Shown in pieces: positions 62,100 to 64,000 of a stretch of DNA of 64,000 bases. Made by a program: the position numbers and the translations under genes. Position 1 is the stretch's first letter. Each line of letters begins with the position of its first letter. Source of the stretch: Lactobacillus sp. ESL0680 (GTDB lineage Bacteria > Bacillota > Bacilli > Lactobacillales > Lactobacillaceae); assembly GCF_029392855.1 (NCBI RefSeq), contig NZ_CP113945.1, forward strand, positions 1,488,001 to 1,552,000, written 5' to 3'. The notes under the pieces are model-generated. The model saw only the letters and a program-made list of their open reading frames with translations. It was not told where the DNA came from and did no database searches.

Positions 62100-62549
62100 C
62101 TAATTCTTCACATTAACATCATGATTGATAACGTGAGCTTTATTCAATGTATAACTGTTATTATCTTCATTTAAATTAAGCTGATAATCTGTGTCTTTAG
62201 AGTCGACACGCACAATGATCCCGTTCTGCAAGGTTGTTGAATTAACCAATACATCTGATGTCGCTACGCCCTGGTCGCGCGCAACTGACTTGATAAACGG
62301 CACAATCTGAACTGACTGCGACTTAACCAGTGTTGTTTCAACGTATTTTTCGTACTGTGTTCCGACAAATAATAGTAAGAACAGCAGCGCGATAATTCCT
62401 AAATCGCGATAGCGTGTATCAAATCGGTGCCGCAAATACAGGATTGCAAATACAATCATCGTTAACGCGGCCGCCGCAATTAAGACGTAAAGAATAGTTT
62501 TACTCGTACTTTGATTTTGCTCAATATATTTAAGTGTATAAAAAGTCAT
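62100..62549 (-). CDS. DUF3290 family membrane protein
   Basis: 149 residues: two helices (about 20-40 and 50-63) and a C-terminal extracytoplasmic beta domain (IIVRVDSKDTDYQLNLNEDN). Almost always found next to a DUF421/YetF gene, as here. It is the first gene of the four-gene operon. Function unknown. Confidence 0.85.
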   Translation of the reverse strand: MTFYTLKYIEQNQSTSKTILYVLIAAAALTMIVFAILYLRHRFDTRYRDLGIIALLFLLLFVGTQYEKYVETTLVKSQSVQIVPFIKSVARDQGVATSDVLVNSTTLQNGIIVRVDSKDTDYQLNLNEDNNSYTLNKAHVINHDVNVKN

Positions 62550-62606
62550 TACATTGCCACCTTTTGCTTTAACAAACTCAAATTACAATCTATGCTTTTA
62601 GTATAA

Positions 62607-62633
62607 CAAAAAGCGGTCAACTATTAGTTGGCC
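62607..62633 (-). terminator. Terminator of the PAS protein gene
   Basis: GGTCAAC / GTTGGCC 7-bp stem with one G-U, then GCTTTTTG on the minus strand. Confidence 0.75.
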
Positions 62634-62648
62634 ACTACTCAGCAATTT

Positions 62649-63398
62649 TTAATTTTCAGAAGCACCACTAGCTGTATCAGCTGCAGGTTCTGGTTTTTCA
62701 GCTTGTTCTTGTGCAGCTTCTGCCTTAGTAGAGGCACCAGTTGCGGCATCAGGATTAGAATTGCGTCTATAAGTTGCTCCTGTCGTCGCGTCCTCATCAA
62801 CTACCAGCTTCTGACCAGTAGTTTCACAGAAGTACTTAACTAACGGGTACAAGTCCTGAACCCATTCATAAATACCGGCGTAATTGCCTTCATCATCAAC
62901 TACCCGCTTATAATAGTGCAGCACTAGTTCCTTCAAGTTGCCGGTAGGAACTGGCATATAAACGTCATCATGACCAGCTTGTCTTGTGCGCAAAGCATGA
63001 ACAACCTTCTTGGTTTCCTGAATTACATCACCAACATGTGGGTGGACATCATTCATCGTGTTGCCGACTTGTTCAGGAACCCGCTTAGCCTTCATCTTGG
63101 CAATCGGGTCAACTGGCCGGTTGTACCACAAGAATTGGTTATTCTCATCAACAAACGATAACTCACCAATCGTGTCGCGCAGCATCCAGTTAATTTGATT
63201 AACCGTTAACAAGCCACTGTCGAGCTTAACGTAATCATCGCCTTCAGCCGCGTGAACCTTCTCTGCAGCTTGGTCTAACCAGTCTGGGTCTTCTTTATTA
63301 ATTCCACTAACTGTATAGCGGCCCTTGCCCTTAGCATCAAAGTCTTCTTGCATGTATTCATCGGGGTTCATATTCTTTAACCATTGCGGTTCTGCCAT
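62649..63398 (-). CDS. PAS-domain protein with three C-terminal flavinylation-like motifs
   Basis: 249 residues, soluble. An N-terminal part rich in acidic residues (1-70) precedes a PAS domain (about 72-195; IGELSFVDENNQFLWYNR, PEQVGNTMNDVHPHVG, GIYEWVQDLYPLV) of the PAS_10/DUF438-like type, whose conserved His may bind heme or a flavin. After that comes a disordered Ala/Glu-rich tail with D203-A-T-T-G-A-T, D217-A-A-T-G-A-S and D241-T-A-S-G-A-S. Each fits the ApbE flavinylation motif D-x-x-[S/T]-G-A-[S/T]. It may be a multi-flavin redox carrier or buffer. AGGAG precedes the ATG; it is monocistronic, divergent from a peptidase gene. Confidence 0.7.
   Translation of the reverse strand: MAEPQWLKNMNPDEYMQEDFDAKGKGRYTVSGINKEDPDWLDQAAEKVHAAEGDDYVKLDSGLLTVNQINWMLRDTIGELSFVDENNQFLWYNRPVDPIAKMKAKRVPEQVGNTMNDVHPHVGDVIQETKKVVHALRTRQAGHDDVYMPVPTGNLKELVLHYYKRVVDDEGNYAGIYEWVQDLYPLVKYFCETTGQKLVVDEDATTGATYRRNSNPDAATGASTKAEAAQEQAEKPEPAADTASGASEN
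62658..62792 (-). repeat. Three ApbE-type motif repeats in the PAS protein tail
   Basis: Motif positions: 62772-62792 (DATTGAT), 62730-62750 (DAATGAS) and 62658-62678 (DTASGAS), separated by Ala/Glu/Pro-rich linkers. Confidence 0.75.
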
Positions 63399-63566
63399 TT
63401 TTATTCTCCTTGTTCAATTAATCACGTAATAACAATACAATTATATTATAAAAGCGCTTTATTTGCACTGGCATTTAAAAAAATATTTTTTGCCGCGTTT
63501 GTAATTTTTCTTTCATATAGTTATGAGCTAAAATATAGTGTAACTACTAGCACAAAAGGAGATACT

Positions 63567-64000
63567 ATGAAAACTGGTACTAAAATTATTACTTTAGACA
63601 ACGGTTACCACTTATGGACCAACACCCAAGGCCACGGCGATATTCACCTCTTGGCTTTGCACGGCGGCCCCGGCGGCAACCACGAATATTGGGAAGATAC
63701 TGCTGAACAATTGAAGAAGCAGGGCTTAGACGTACAAGTAACCATGTACGATCAACTTGGCTCACTTTATTCTGACCAACCTGATTATTCTGACCCTGAA
63801 ATTGCTAAGAAGTATCTGACTTACGAATACTTTTTGGATGAAGTTGACGAAGTCCGGGTTAAACTAGGCTTAGACAACGTTTATTTAATCGGACAAAGCT
63901 GGGGCGGCTTATTGGTTCAAGAATACGCCGTTAAGTATGGTCAACACTTGAAGGGGGCCATCATTTCTTCAATGGTTGACGAAATTGACGAATACGTTGC
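63567..64000 (+). CDS. Prolyl aminopeptidase-like alpha/beta hydrolase, N-terminal part (runs off window)
   Basis: 144 residues visible before the window ends. HGGPGGNHEYW (oxyanion loop), MYDQLGS and the nucleophile elbow GQSWGG with the catalytic Ser fit proline iminopeptidase (peptidase S33), an enzyme of Lactobacillus peptide use that releases N-terminal proline. The catalytic Asp and His would be beyond the edge. AAGGAG lies just before the ATG. Confidence 0.88.
   Translation, partial: MKTGTKIITLDNGYHLWTNTQGHGDIHLLALHGGPGGNHEYWEDTAEQLKKQGLDVQVTMYDQLGSLYSDQPDYSDPEIAKKYLTYEYFLDEVDEVRVKLGLDNVYLIGQSWGGLLVQEYAVKYGQHLKGAIISSMVDEIDEYV

Overview
The window looks like a chromosomal segment of a Lactobacillus sensu stricto species from the S-layer-forming acidophilus/crispatus/helveticus side of the genus. 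The evidence is low-GC DNA with strong AGGAGG-type ribosome sites, an SlpA-type S-layer protein, several secreted wall hydrolases with C-terminal S-layer-type (SLAP) repeats, a fructose PTS operon, and DUF3290/DUF421 and DUF1659/DUF2922 gene pairs. This assignment is an inference from gene content. I saw no rRNA, tRNA, insertion sequence or CRISPR array. Most genes are on the minus strand.

Layout. 1-900: start of an exopolysaccharide operon (Wzz-like protein, then a tyrosine kinase cut by the window edge) with a long leader holding a terminator-like hairpin. 1.2-5.9 kb: an orphan membrane protein, then a T-box-controlled amino-acid ABC importer with an M20 peptidase and a 23-codon ORF in the leader. 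6.0-7.2 kb: a lactate-oxidase-family enzyme with an unusual C-terminal tail. 7.4-11.7 kb: a zinc-type ABC transporter operon with a cell-wall amidase inside it, divergent from a Fur-family regulator. 11.7-15.4 kb: fruR-fruK-fruA. 15.5-25.2 kb: M20 amidohydrolase, ThrE-like exporter, lrgAB with lytSR, a DUF4097 protein, and a MarR/DHA2 efflux pair. 25.3-26.6 kb: homocysteine methyltransferase and a small membrane protein.

26.6-41.5 kb is the most distinctive block. It has three fumarate-reductase-like flavoproteins (one with a flavinylation domain), three paralogous MFS carriers, two LysR regulators, an arylsulfotransferase-family protein, a thioredoxin, a thioredoxin-reductase-like protein and a fourth MFS carrier. 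41.5-46.1 kb is housekeeping (gpmA, pdxK) plus two related exported proteins. 46.2-57.4 kb is surface-related: amidase, glucosaminidase, a sigma-like factor, a possible ComK-like protein, a serine-rich repeat surface protein, a glycosyltransferase, SlpA and a candidate small RNA. 57.7-64 kb: DUF2922/DUF1659, an EndA-like nuclease, a tight four-gene operon (DUF3290, DUF421, sirtuin-like, exonuclease-BRCT), a PAS protein and the start of a prolyl-aminopeptidase-like gene.

The main candidate for an undescribed system is a set of cytoplasmic proteins sharing the ApbE flavinylation motif D-x-x-[S/T]-G-A-[S/T]. It occurs once in the FMN-binding reductase, once at the extreme C-terminus of the lactate oxidase, and three times in the tail of the PAS protein. 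This suggests a cytoplasmic covalent-FMN redox network linking lactate oxidation to reduction of organic acceptors imported by the MFS carriers. The motifs are seen directly; the network is inference, and no ApbE gene is in the window.
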